DNA from: CAZERD01 sp964515405
Lineage (GTDB): Bacteria > Campylobacterota_A > Desulfurellia > Desulfurellales > CAZERD01
Assembly: GCA_964515405.1 (NCBI GenBank)
Contig: CAZERD010000020.1
Span: 1-23,094 of the forward strand
Direction of reading: 5' to 3'
DNA length: 23,094 nt
Within the stretch, counting starts at the first letter, position 1, and each line of letters starts with the position of its first letter. The notes below the pieces were generated by a model. It worked only from the letters and a program-made list of their open reading frames with translations, did no database searches and was not told where the DNA came from. A program made the translations under genes and the position numbers. Shown here piece after piece: positions 8,132 to 16,063 of the stretch.

Positions 8132-9010
8132 TTACAGGAGGTTGAATCTTGCTAGTACGTTCCTGAGTTTTTCTTTGTTTGCCTTTGACATTTTACAGAG
8201 GGGTAGTCTGAACTCTTCCTCCGCAAGGCCCATCATGGATAAAGCTGTTTTCACCGGTAGTGGGTTTGTTTCTATGAACATCGCTTCGTGGAGTGGGAAT
8301 AATTTGTGATGGAGCAATTTTGCCCTTTCAAAGTCTCCAGCAACTGTTGCATCATATTGAGAGGAGACAAGTTCAGGTACGATATTGGCTGTGACCGAGA
8401 TTATCCCTGTGGCTCCGAGTGACATCATCGGTAGTGTGAGGAAATCATCCCCACTCACGATGTTGAAGTGGTCTGTTTTACCCTCCAGTATTCTGGAAAC
8501 CTGGTTGAGCGAACCACTTGCTTCTTTTATTCCTATTATGTTGTTTATTTTTGAGAGTTTTATTACAGTCTCAGGGAGTATATTGACACTGGTTCTACCT
8601 GGCACGTTGTATAGTACTACGCCGATGTTTACACTCTCAGCGATGGTTTTGTAGTGTTGAAAGAGTCCTTCCTGTGTGGGTTTGTTGTAGTAGGGAGCCA
8701 CGGATAGGATGGCATCTGCGCCGCATGATTCTGCTATTTTTGCCAACTCTATTACGTGTTTTGTGTTATTTGTACCAGCCCCAGCCAACACTGGTGCTCT
8801 GTCTTTACACTCCTCTACGGTTATGCTTATGACTTTTTCGTACTCGTCCATGCTTAGTGTTGCGGCTTCGCCTGTAGTTCCACAGGGAACGATTACATCT
8901 ATACCCCCTGTCAGCTGTCTTTTTATTAGTTTTCGAAGAGATTCTTCATCCACCTTGCCGTTTTTGAATGGGGTTATTATAGCAACCATAGCTCCCTTCA
9001 ATTCAAACAT
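8132..9010 (-). CDS. dapA: 4-hydroxy-tetrahydrodipicolinate synthase
   Basis: Condenses pyruvate with aspartate semialdehyde, the first committed step to diaminopimelate and lysine. The 292-residue TIM-barrel protein has the expected residues: Thr45 and Thr46 in CGTTGEA, Tyr108 in APYYNKP, Tyr134 and Arg139 in LYNVPGRTS, and the Schiff-base Lys162 in GIKEASG. The start has a perfect AGGAGGT site 4-5 bases upstream. It begins 19 bases after dapF ends. It may be feedback-inhibited by lysine, as in many relatives, but the sequence alone does not show this. Confidence 0.97.
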   Translation of the reverse strand: MFELKGAMVAIITPFKNGKVDEESLRKLIKRQLTGGIDVIVPCGTTGEAATLSMDEYEKVISITVEECKDRAPVLAGAGTNNTKHVIELAKIAESCGADAILSVAPYYNKPTQEGLFQHYKTIAESVNIGVVLYNVPGRTSVNILPETVIKLSKINNIIGIKEASGSLNQVSRILEGKTDHFNIVSGDDFLTLPMMSLGATGIISVTANIVPELVSSQYDATVAGDFERAKLLHHKLFPLHEAMFIETNPLPVKTALSMMGLAEEEFRLPLCKMSKANKEKLRNVLARFNLL

Positions 9011-9029
9011 GGTTACCTCCTTTTTCCTT

Positions 9030-9872
9030 TTAATAGCTCCATGCTTCGTCCGTCATTGAGCCTATATATGATATTAGAGCGTCTCCCTCTAAGAGTACAT
9101 TGGTTATAGAGCTATCCACGATGGATGCGTAGATTTTTAACGTTTTACCTCCCCGGGTAAACACTGTCACAGGTGGTTTGGTTAATCCCTTTACCATTGT
9201 TACAATGGCAGAAGCTGTAGCTCCTGTTCCACAGGCGAAGGTTTCGTCCTCAACCCCTCTTTCATATGTTCTTATCTCTATGGTATGCTCATTTAGGGGT
9301 TTAACGAAGTTAACGTTTGTGCCCTGAGGTTTGAACGATTCATGGTATCTTATTTTGCTACCCAAGTCCTTCACGTTTATTTTGTTTATGTCTTCGACGA
9401 TAATCACTACATGCGGTACTCCCGTGTTTATGAAGGATAACGAGGTATTTGGTTGTGTGATTTCCATATCTAGGTGGAGTTGGGTTGGGTTAGGGAGTTT
9501 TACCCTAACGGTGTTAACGGAAGTTAATTGGGCCTCTATGATGCCAGCTAGGGTTTCAAACTTCATGTACAGGGGAGCAATCTTGTTAAGGAATGCAAAT
9601 CTGGCCGCGCATCTTGACCCATTGCCGCACATTTCTGCTTTGCTTCCATCTGCATTGTAAAACTGCCATTTGAAGTTTACTTCTGGATTGTCAGGTTTTT
9701 TTATGAGTATTACCCCGTCTGCTCCTATGGATACCTTCCTTGAGCATATCTTTCTAACGAATTCTTCCAATGGTATGTTATCCACGGTATTAGAAACGGT
9801 TTCCTCTAAGTCGTTTATGATTATGAAGTCGTTGCCACTACCGTTCATCTTGAAAAATGGAATGGTTTTCAT
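9030..9872 (-). CDS. dapF: Diaminopimelate epimerase
   Basis: Interconverts LL- and meso-diaminopimelate, giving meso-DAP for peptidoglycan and for LysA. The 280-residue protein shows both halves of the two-cysteine, PLP-independent active site: Cys82 in MCGNGSRC and Cys214 in ACGTGATA. The N-terminal MNGSGNDFI motif (9-17) is diagnostic. Start and lysA stop overlap as ATGA, so translation is coupled. Length and motifs are complete. Confidence 0.97.
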   Translation of the reverse strand: MKTIPFFKMNGSGNDFIIINDLEETVSNTVDNIPLEEFVRKICSRKVSIGADGVILIKKPDNPEVNFKWQFYNADGSKAEMCGNGSRCAARFAFLNKIAPLYMKFETLAGIIEAQLTSVNTVRVKLPNPTQLHLDMEITQPNTSLSFINTGVPHVVIIVEDINKINVKDLGSKIRYHESFKPQGTNVNFVKPLNEHTIEIRTYERGVEDETFACGTGATASAIVTMVKGLTKPPVTVFTRGGKTLKIYASIVDSSITNVLLEGDALISYIGSMTDEAWSY

Positions 9873-11110
9873 AGCAGTTCACCTTCAAACATATTGTTGT
9901 AGGTTTCTCTTTTTCTTATGAGTTTGTAATTTTTGCCGCTGACCATAACCTCTGCTGGTTTTCTTCTTGAATTATAGTTGCTTGCCATTGTGAAGCCGTA
10001 AGCACCGGCACTAAAAATGCACAATAGGTCTCCGTTTTCCGGATTCTCTATTTCATAATCCTTGGCGAAGAAATCCCCTGTCTCACAGACGGGACCCACG
10101 ATGTCACATATTATTTTCTCCTTATTCCTGAGAATGACGGGTTTTATCTCGTGAAACGCGTGATACAGTGCAGGTCTTATAAGGTCATTCATTGCGCCAT
10201 CTACTATTATGAAGTTCTTGTTTCCATTGGTCTTATGATAAAGTGTTTTTGTTATAAGAACCCCTCCGTTGCCTGTTAGATATCTCCCTGGTTCGCATAC
10301 AAGCTCAACATTTTCGGGAAATGTGTTTTCCAATGCTTTCGCGTACTTGGATATGTCGGGTTCACTTTCGGATGGTGAATACTTTATGCCTATCCCACCT
10401 CCCACATCTATGACGCTTATCGGTATGCCTTGTGAGTTGAGGGTTTTGACTAGTTCAATTATTCTTCTACTGGCATCAAAGATGGGAGTTAGGTCTGTGA
10501 GTTGGCTTCCTATGTGGAATTGAATGCCTTTTATTTCCAGTCCTTTCATATTGGCTGCCTTTTTGTATAGGGTTTCGGCTTCCTCAAAAGGTATGCCGAA
10601 CTTGTTCTTTTTCAGGCCTGTGGATATGTACGGATGAGTTTTAGGATCTATATTAGGGTTTACTCGGAGGGCTATCCTTGCTTTTTTTCCAAGGTTGATA
10701 GCCACGGAATTGAGCAGGAGCAGCTCTTCTTCTGATTCAACATTTATCATCATTATATCATGTGCGAGAGCGTATTCTAATTCCTCAGCGGTTTTGCCTA
10801 CCCCACTAAACACTATTTTTCTGGGATTTATACCTGATTTCATGGCTCTTATTAGTTCGCCCTGTGAGACTATGTCTGCTCCAGCACCCAGCGATGAAAA
10901 TACTTTCACCACATTGATGTTGCTGTTTGCTTTGATTGCGTAAGCTATGGTGTGTTTCCTTTCCTTTGAAAAGGCTTGCTGGAGCTTTTTAAACTGTGTT
11001 ATAAAATGCTTCTTTGAGTAGATGTACACTGGGGTGCCGAATTCTTCAACCACATTTCTTACGTTTACATCTTCTGCGTACAGTTCCCCGTTCCTGTAGT
11101 GAAATTCCAT
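9869..11110 (-). CDS. lysA: Diaminopimelate decarboxylase
   Basis: Last step of lysine synthesis: PLP-dependent decarboxylation of meso-DAP. The 413-residue, fold-type III enzyme has the PLP lysine Lys60 in AYAIKANSN, HIGSQ in the barrel, a GGGIGIKY glycine loop, CEPGRYLTGNGG for phosphate binding, and the catalytic Cys in VCETGDFF of the C-terminal domain. AGGAGGT lies 5-6 bases before the ATG at 11110. It is the first gene of the seven-gene minus-strand operon and is divergent from the LysM/NlpC gene, with about 100 bases between them. Confidence 0.97.
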   Translation of the reverse strand: MEFHYRNGELYAEDVNVRNVVEEFGTPVYIYSKKHFITQFKKLQQAFSKERKHTIAYAIKANSNINVVKVFSSLGAGADIVSQGELIRAMKSGINPRKIVFSGVGKTAEELEYALAHDIMMINVESEEELLLLNSVAINLGKKARIALRVNPNIDPKTHPYISTGLKKNKFGIPFEEAETLYKKAANMKGLEIKGIQFHIGSQLTDLTPIFDASRRIIELVKTLNSQGIPISVIDVGGGIGIKYSPSESEPDISKYAKALENTFPENVELVCEPGRYLTGNGGVLITKTLYHKTNGNKNFIIVDGAMNDLIRPALYHAFHEIKPVILRNKEKIICDIVGPVCETGDFFAKDYEIENPENGDLLCIFSAGAYGFTMASNYNSRRKPAEVMVSGKNYKLIRKRETYNNMFEGELL

Positions 11111-11128
11111 TTTGTACCTCCTTGTAAA

Positions 11129-11157
11129 TCAATACCAAAAAAATGGTAAAAAAACAA
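11129..11157 (-). promoter_or_regulatory. lysA: Weak candidate promoter for the lysA operon
   Basis: On the minus strand TTGTTT (11157-11152), a 17-base spacer and TATTGA (11134-11129) preceded by TGG (an extended -10). Each box matches only about half of the consensus. Transcription would start near 11122, at the edge of the lysA ribosome site. I see no clear lysine riboswitch: the intergenic space of about 100 bases is too short for one. Confidence 0.25.
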
Positions 11158-11175
11158 CTTTACTTTGGAATTCAC

Positions 11176-11204
11176 TTGAAAAAAAAGGTTTCGTGTGTTA
11201 AAAC
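11176..11204 (+). promoter_or_regulatory. Candidate promoter for the LysM/NlpC gene, near-leaderless
   Basis: TTGAAA (11176-11181, 5 of 6), a 17-base spacer and TAAAAC (11199-11204, 4 of 6). The ATG at 11214 starts 9 bases after the -10 box, so the leader would be only a few bases. This fits the lack of a ribosome site before that ATG. Confidence 0.35.
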
Positions 11205-11213
11205 CAAGAATAG

Positions 11214-12776
11214 ATGGTTTTCGGCAAGTTGGTTCGTAGTTTTCTACTATACACAGGGGTGGTGGCTTTTTGCCTGTTGTATGGTGTGACTTTCTCCTAT
11301 GCTTACTCTTACCGTATATATATAGTTAGAAAAGGTGATACGCTCATAAAAATATCAAAAGCCCTTGGTGTGCCCAAGGTTGCTATAGAGAGGGCCAATA
11401 GAGGTGTGAACTGGTTAAGGATCATTCCCGGAGAAAGGATCCGTGTGCCAGCAAGGAGACTGAGGAGTGGGTTTGGTAGGGTTGGTAATGGTTATTATGT
11501 TGTAAAGAGTGGCGATTCTCTCAGATCTATAGCTAAGAGGTTTGGTGTATCTTTAGAGACAATAGAAAAACTCAATCCTAAGATCTCCAATGTTATATAT
11601 CCAGGTGAGGTTATATTTTTACCATTTAGTGCTGTTAAGAGATTTATTCATAAGGCGTCATCGAGAAGAATTTCTTCAGGCTCTGGTGGGAGACCACTAG
11701 CAGAGCTTGAGAAGAGTTTTCATTCTAGTATTAAGGGACTAAAGCCACTTAAGGGTGTGACGGTAAGCTTGCTGCATTTAGGAGATTTGTTTATTGTGGG
11801 GAGCTCAAAAGTATCGAAAGCAAAGGTTGCTGTGAAAAGTAGTGGAGCGCTTAAAGGGTCTGGGAATAGGTCTGTACCGCATAGGACTGTGGTTAAGAGG
11901 AGAAGGTTAAAATTTAAGAAGCCTCCACGTCCCGGTACCATAGGTGATGGGTACTATGTTGTTAAGAAGGGTGATACTCTTTCTTCCATAGCAGCTATGT
12001 TTGGTTTGACACTCAAGGAGTTAATGAAGTTGAATCCTGGTGTTTCGTCTTTGATAAGGCCTGGGGAAATTATTTATGTACCAGAGAGCATATGCAGGAA
12101 AATAAAGATAGCAGAGAGGAATGGTATATTTATAAGTCCGAGGTATCTGCATTATTCCATGGTTTACCGTGTGAAACCTGGTGATAGTTTGTGGAAGATT
12201 TCTCATAAATTCAAGGTTGACGTGGAGATACTTAGGCTTCTTAACAACCTTCACGGCAATATAATACGTGTAGGGCAGGTGCTTTTTGTTCCCAATATAA
12301 AGCTTAAGGCTGTCAAAAAGATGGAGCTTGAGCTTGCAATGCTGAGAGCGGAAAGGGAGGCTGTAGTAAGATATGCCGAAAGATTTGTTGGTGATCCGTA
12401 TGTGTGGGGTGGTACTAGCCTAAGACATGGAGTGGATTGCTCTGGGTTTGTACAACAGGTCTTTAGGAGATTTCATATATATCTGCCGAGGACCGCTCAG
12501 GAACAGTACTATTCGCCTATAGGGGTTAGGGTGAAACTATCCCAGCTTAAGCCTGGGGATCTTCTTTTCTTTCACACGATGCCTTACACTTATGTTACGC
12601 ATGTTGCCATATATATAGGTAATGGCAGGATAATACAGGCATTGAATAGAAGAAGGGGAGTTGTGATATCCAAACTGGATGGTTATTATTTAAGGCACTT
12701 TATAGGTGCTAAGCGTATCATAGGTGCGAGGATAAGGTTTATAGGATATGAGGGTTCTCGGAATAGATCTGGGTAG
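11214..12776 (+). CDS. Secreted LysM-repeat NlpC/P60 peptidoglycan endopeptidase
   Basis: A 520-residue exported cell-wall hydrolase. The N-terminus has a signal peptide (hydrophobic residues 10-29, possible cleavage after SYA). Four LysM peptidoglycan-binding repeats follow, at about 33-79, 94-138, 247-291 and 318-361, each with the V+xGD(T/S)L pattern and a closing (I/V)xVP. A basic, low-complexity linker of about 105 residues separates repeats 2 and 3. A C-terminal NlpC/P60 domain (about 385-505) has nucleophile Cys409 in VDCSGFV and His463 in THVAIYIG, with WGGTS before and KPGDLLFF between. Such enzymes cut the gamma-D-Glu-DAP bond in wall stem peptides. No ribosome site lies before the ATG. 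Its last 29 bases overlap ruvC. Confidence 0.93.
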   Translation: MVFGKLVRSFLLYTGVVAFCLLYGVTFSYAYSYRIYIVRKGDTLIKISKALGVPKVAIERANRGVNWLRIIPGERIRVPARRLRSGFGRVGNGYYVVKSGDSLRSIAKRFGVSLETIEKLNPKISNVIYPGEVIFLPFSAVKRFIHKASSRRISSGSGGRPLAELEKSFHSSIKGLKPLKGVTVSLLHLGDLFIVGSSKVSKAKVAVKSSGALKGSGNRSVPHRTVVKRRRLKFKKPPRPGTIGDGYYVVKKGDTLSSIAAMFGLTLKELMKLNPGVSSLIRPGEIIYVPESICRKIKIAERNGIFISPRYLHYSMVYRVKPGDSLWKISHKFKVDVEILRLLNNLHGNIIRVGQVLFVPNIKLKAVKKMELELAMLRAEREAVVRYAERFVGDPYVWGGTSLRHGVDCSGFVQQVFRRFHIYLPRTAQEQYYSPIGVRVKLSQLKPGDLLFFHTMPYTYVTHVAIYIGNGRIIQALNRRRGVVISKLDGYYLRHFIGAKRIIGARIRFIGYEGSRNRSG

Positions 12777-13218
12777 TAGAGTTGTAGGTTTCGGGCTTGT
12801 TTCCTCAGAAAAAGATGATGTTAGGTATCTTTGTTTGAAGATTCCTCAGAAGATGAATGTTGGGGATAGGATATTTCTGGCGTTTGAAGAGTTGTTGAGG
12901 ATTGTTGATAGTTGGAAACCTACAGAGATAGCTGTTGAGGAGCCGTTTTATTCTGTGAATGCAAAGTCGTACAAGGTGCTGAGCCAAATGGAGGGTGGAT
13001 TTGCTGTCGTTGCGGGACTTAGAAGAATAGGTTTTTATGAGTACCCCCCCCGTACGGTAAAGCAGGCTGTATGTGGGTATGGTGGGGCCTCGAAGGAGCA
13101 GGTAAAGTTCATAATAGAGAAGACTTTGAATCTTGATTTAAACGCTGAGCCATATGATATTTCCGATGCTCTGTCTGTTGCTCTTGCCCACTTTTATCTG
13201 AAGGGTGCTTTGCTATGA
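12748..13218 (+). CDS. ruvC: Crossover junction endodeoxyribonuclease RuvC
   Basis: Resolves Holliday junctions as a dimer, normally with RuvAB. The 156-residue length is normal. The four acidic active-site positions are all in place: Asp7 in GIDLGS, Glu64 in AVEEPFY, and Asp137 and Asp140 in YDISDALSVALAHF. It starts inside the 3' end of the LysM/NlpC gene (29-base overlap), so expression is probably coupled to it. A run of eight C bases (13044-13051) lies within codons 99-102 but the frame is intact. No ruvA or ruvB is in view. The 3' end overlaps the convergent rlmN by 110 bases. Confidence 0.94.
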   Translation: MRVLGIDLGSRVVGFGLVSSEKDDVRYLCLKIPQKMNVGDRIFLAFEELLRIVDSWKPTEIAVEEPFYSVNAKSYKVLSQMEGGFAVVAGLRRIGFYEYPPRTVKQAVCGYGGASKEQVKFIIEKTLNLDLNAEPYDISDALSVALAHFYLKGALL

Positions 13219-14224
13219 GCATTCCGCATGCTCCACTTATTTCATGTCCTTTAGAATCTCTGATAGTTACAAATACTCCCTTTTTTCTAAGGTTTTCTGC
13301 GAATTGCACTATTTTTTCCATAGATGTAGGTTTTAAGTTGGAGGATATGATCGGATGTAAGTTGTAGGGTATTATGTTGAGTTTACTCTTCTGATTTGAC
13401 AGTATTCTCAGGAGCAGTTTTTCATCTTCTTTTGTATCATTGAAGCCGTTGAACATTATATACTCAAACGTTACCCTCTTTCTTTTTGGTATGGGAAAGT
13501 CTTTTACTGCTTGGAGGAGAGCTTTAAGCGGGTATTTCTTGTTTATAGGCATTATGTTGCTTCTTTTTCTTTCGTCCACGGAGTGGAGTGAAATAGCGAG
13601 GTTTATGTGTGGAAAGTCCTTTTTGAGTCTATTAAGTTTATCAGTTAAACCACATGTGGATAACGTGATTTTGCGGGGAGATATGTTTAAACAGTATTTG
13701 TCTGTGAGTATTCTCAATGATTGCAGAAATGAGTTGTAGTTGTCCAGGGGTTCACCCATTCCCATGTAGACCACGTTTGGGGCTCTTATTCCTCCGGTTT
13801 TCATTACGTATTCCACTTGGGATACTATTTCACCGGGTGTGAGGTTCCTTTTAAATCCCAAGTACCCAGTGGCACAAAACCTACAACCCATTTTGCAGCC
13901 TACCTGTGTGGATATGCATATGGTTTTTCTGTTGTCTTTCATGGGTATGAGGACTGTCTCTATTGTATTCCCGTCATGGAGCTCAAATAAGAATTTTTCA
14001 ACACCGTCTTTTGCCCTTTGGAGATTGATCAGTTTGGGTCTATCTATCCTCAGAAAATCTTTGAGGGTTTTTCTGAGTTCCTTTTTTAGTACCGTGATTT
14101 CTTCTATAGAATTTATGTGGTGTTTGTAGAGAGAGGAGAGTATCTGTTTGGCTCTATACTTTTCCACGCCGAGTTTTACTATTATCCGTTCAAGTTGAAT
14201 CGTTGTTACAGAAAATATGTCCAT
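13109..14224 (-). CDS. rlmN: Dual-specificity RNA methyltransferase RlmN (C2 of A2503 in 23S rRNA)
   Basis: A radical-SAM methyltransferase that methylates 23S rRNA A2503 and, in many bacteria, tRNA A37. The 371-residue protein has the CxxxCxxC cluster at Cys110, Cys114 and Cys117 (VGCKMGCRFC), YMGMGEPLDN for SAM binding, SLHSVDERKR, and the methyl-carrying Cys333 in SGACGML. The family normally stops soon after that motif. Here about 36 further residues run antisense through the 3' end of ruvC, with no family motif, to the first in-frame stop. It starts 35 bases after the asparaginase stop without a clear ribosome site and is probably the last gene of the liv transcription unit. Confidence 0.95.
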   Translation of the reverse strand: MDIFSVTTIQLERIIVKLGVEKYRAKQILSSLYKHHINSIEEITVLKKELRKTLKDFLRIDRPKLINLQRAKDGVEKFLFELHDGNTIETVLIPMKDNRKTICISTQVGCKMGCRFCATGYLGFKRNLTPGEIVSQVEYVMKTGGIRAPNVVYMGMGEPLDNYNSFLQSLRILTDKYCLNISPRKITLSTCGLTDKLNRLKKDFPHINLAISLHSVDERKRSNIMPINKKYPLKALLQAVKDFPIPKRKRVTFEYIMFNGFNDTKEDEKLLLRILSNQKSKLNIIPYNLHPIISSNLKPTSMEKIVQFAENLRKKGVFVTIRDSKGHEISGACGMLIAKHPSDKSGQEQQTEHRKYHMAQRLNQDSKSSLL

Positions 14225-14259
14225 GTCAGATATTTAATCAGAATTTGCCTGTTCGTCAA

Positions 14260-15282
14260 TTAGTATTCTTTGAATGTTTCTTGGAGTTGTTTTTCGTTGA
14301 GATTATGAAGCAGTCCGAGGCTTAGCAGTATTCTTGCTTTTAGGGGATGTAAATCTTCTCCCAGTATGCAGCCTATATTTCTCAGCGTTTCTACCCCACC
14401 TTCGTAGCCGTAGAATGGGATTACCCTTCCTTCCCATACCCTTGATGATATGACTACCTTGAGTGTTTTTGTGCTTTTGGATAGGAGTGTGAACAGGTTT
14501 TTATTTACATTTCCTATGCCAGCCCCTGTGATAATAATACCTCTAGTACCTGAATCCGCTATGATGTTTCTTACAATTTCTTCATTCATTCCTGAGTAGG
14601 TGTATAGTATGTGGACGTTTGGTATTTCTCCTTTATGTTGGTGAGGAGCAAATTTAGACTTGTACGTGTGCTTTTTCAGGGGTTTCCTGTAAAACACTAC
14701 TCCCTCCTCATCTACCATACCTAGTACTCCTTTTTTGCCTGATGACATTGAGCTCAGGGAATACTTATCCATTTTTACCACGTCTCTGGCTGAATGTATT
14801 TCTCCTCCCATAACAACTAAGACCCCTTTTCCGTATGATTCACTGTTGGATGCTACCTTTATAGAGTCAATGAGATTTTGTTCACCATCATAGTTGGGTG
14901 AATCAACTCCTCTCATTGCTCCAGTGAATATGACAGGTTTGTCACTTTTTATTGTCAAGTGGAAGAAATAGGATAATTCTTCGATAGTGTCTGTTCCTTG
15001 AACGATTACTACACCATCGTATTTTTTGTTACTAAGAGCATCGTTTGTTATGGATGATAGAGCGGACCACTCTCTCCACCCTAACCATGTGCTTGGTACA
15101 TTTGAGAATTCGTACAGTGTTAGGTTAACCATGTCTTGAGTTTTGGATACTCTATGGAGGAGTGCTTTCCCGTTAACGCTTGGACTTAAAGCACTCCCCG
15201 TTTTTTTGGACATTGCTATTGTACCACCGGTGGTAATTACAAGTATATTAGGTTTTGAAGGTTCATTCGTTCCTGTACCCAT
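14260..15282 (-). CDS. ansA: Type I (cytosolic) L-asparaginase
   Basis: Hydrolyses asparagine to aspartate and ammonia. The N-terminal TTGGTIAM supplies the nucleophile Thr21 and VQGTDTIEE holds the second catalytic Thr-Asp pair; GAMRG follows. From the ATG at 15282 the protein is 340 residues, close to AnsA of E. coli. The open frame extends upstream to a TTG at 15324, but that would add 14 unconserved residues and increase the overlap with the creatininase gene from 20 to 62 bases, so I use 15282. No signal peptide is visible, so it acts in the cytosol. The position after the liv transporter and the amidohydrolase suggests use of imported asparagine or a related amide. Confidence 0.92.
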   Translation of the reverse strand: MGTGTNEPSKPNILVITTGGTIAMSKKTGSALSPSVNGKALLHRVSKTQDMVNLTLYEFSNVPSTWLGWREWSALSSITNDALSNKKYDGVVIVQGTDTIEELSYFFHLTIKSDKPVIFTGAMRGVDSPNYDGEQNLIDSIKVASNSESYGKGVLVVMGGEIHSARDVVKMDKYSLSSMSSGKKGVLGMVDEEGVVFYRKPLKKHTYKSKFAPHQHKGEIPNVHILYTYSGMNEEIVRNIIADSGTRGIIITGAGIGNVNKNLFTLLSKSTKTLKVVISSRVWEGRVIPFYGYEGGVETLRNIGCILGEDLHPLKARILLSLGLLHNLNEKQLQETFKEY

Positions 15283-16018
15283 ATTCCCAATTTGTTTCTT
15301 CCATTTTTTCAAAGAAGGATACAAGCAGGTCTATCAAAACTTTTTTCATTTTTTCGCCTTTCTCTTTTGTTGCTCTTGTTGGGTCTCCACTGGCACCATA
15401 AGGGGTTAATTCGTCAAATAACCACTTAATGTCCACTTCTTCTGGTAGTTGTGGGACAACTCCCTTCGCGTGTTCCATATCAACCAGTTCAGGTGTGAGG
15501 GCTAGCATTATAGAAGTTTCACCTTCCCCTGCGTGTCCCAGACCATTCCATACCTCAAATGTATTCTGTGGAAGCAGATTGCCGGCTGATACCCACCATG
15601 CGTTTAGTGAAGCGATTTTGGCCTCGGGGTGTTCTACCTTTACCGCTCTTGTCGCCACCTCTATGGGGGCTATATTGCCATCGTGTCCGTTGAATAGGAA
15701 AATCTTTTTGATTCCATGTTTTAGGACTGATCTCAATATATCCTTCAGTACTTCTATGAGTATTTCTGCTCTTACACTTATGGTGAGTACCTGCCTGGCG
15801 TAATGATCACTCATTCCATAGGCTATAGGCGGCAAAACGAGCAACCCTTTTACTCTGGAAGCTACCTCCTTGGAAATCTCGTATGAGACTATGGTGTCTG
15901 TTCCAAAAGGAAGGTGATCTCCATGATACTCTGTTGAGCCCACAGGTATTATAACCTTGTCAAAGGATGACTCCTTGAACTTGTGTCCATTGAGATATTC
16001 AAACACGAAGCTTGCCAT
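15263..16018 (-). CDS. Creatininase-family metal-dependent amidohydrolase
   Basis: A 251-residue protein of the creatinine amidohydrolase superfamily, which opens small cyclic or formyl amides with a bound metal pair. The signature GSTEYHGDHLPFGTD (27-41) provides Glu30, His32 and Asp41 as likely ligands. LFNGHDGN (His112) and GHAGEGETS (161-169) complete the site. Family members include creatininase, the archaeal FAPy deformylase ArfB and the mycofactocin maturase MftE. None of the partner genes of those pathways is nearby, so I give no specific substrate. AAAGGAG precedes the ATG. There is no signal peptide. It lies between livK and asparaginase on the same strand, which suggests it acts on a compound brought in by that importer. 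Confidence 0.85.
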   Translation of the reverse strand: MASFVFEYLNGHKFKESSFDKVIIPVGSTEYHGDHLPFGTDTIVSYEISKEVASRVKGLLVLPPIAYGMSDHYARQVLTISVRAEILIEVLKDILRSVLKHGIKKIFLFNGHDGNIAPIEVATRAVKVEHPEAKIASLNAWWVSAGNLLPQNTFEVWNGLGHAGEGETSIMLALTPELVDMEHAKGVVPQLPEEVDIKWLFDELTPYGASGDPTRATKEKGEKMKKVLIDLLVSFFEKMEETNWEYGYRNE

Positions 16019-16045
16019 TTTTGTGCTCCTTTTCGTGTAAGGGAT

Positions 16046-16061
16046 GGAGGAGAAACCCTCC
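16046..16061 (-). other. Small GC hairpin after livK
   Basis: A perfect 5-bp inverted repeat GGAGG/CCTCC with a 6-base loop begins 2 bases beyond the livK stop codon, within the 45-base gap before the creatininase gene. There is no T-run after it on the minus strand, so it is not a full intrinsic terminator. It could protect the 3' end of the upstream message or lower downstream expression. Confidence 0.35.
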
Positions 16062-16063
16062 CC

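Noticed and set aside
8126..8140. Short CCTGT/ACAGG dyad at the dapA stop
   Set aside because: Five base pairs with an A/T loop inside an operon and no T-run; too weak for a terminator and adequately explained by chance.
11111..11213. Possible lysine riboswitch before lysA
   Set aside because: The gap to the divergent gene is only about 100 bases, shorter than the lysine aptamer, and I see no conserved aptamer core.
15283..15324. 14-residue extension of asparaginase from a TTG
   Set aside because: It increases the overlap with the creatininase gene and adds no conserved sequence; the ATG at 15282 gives the normal AnsA length.
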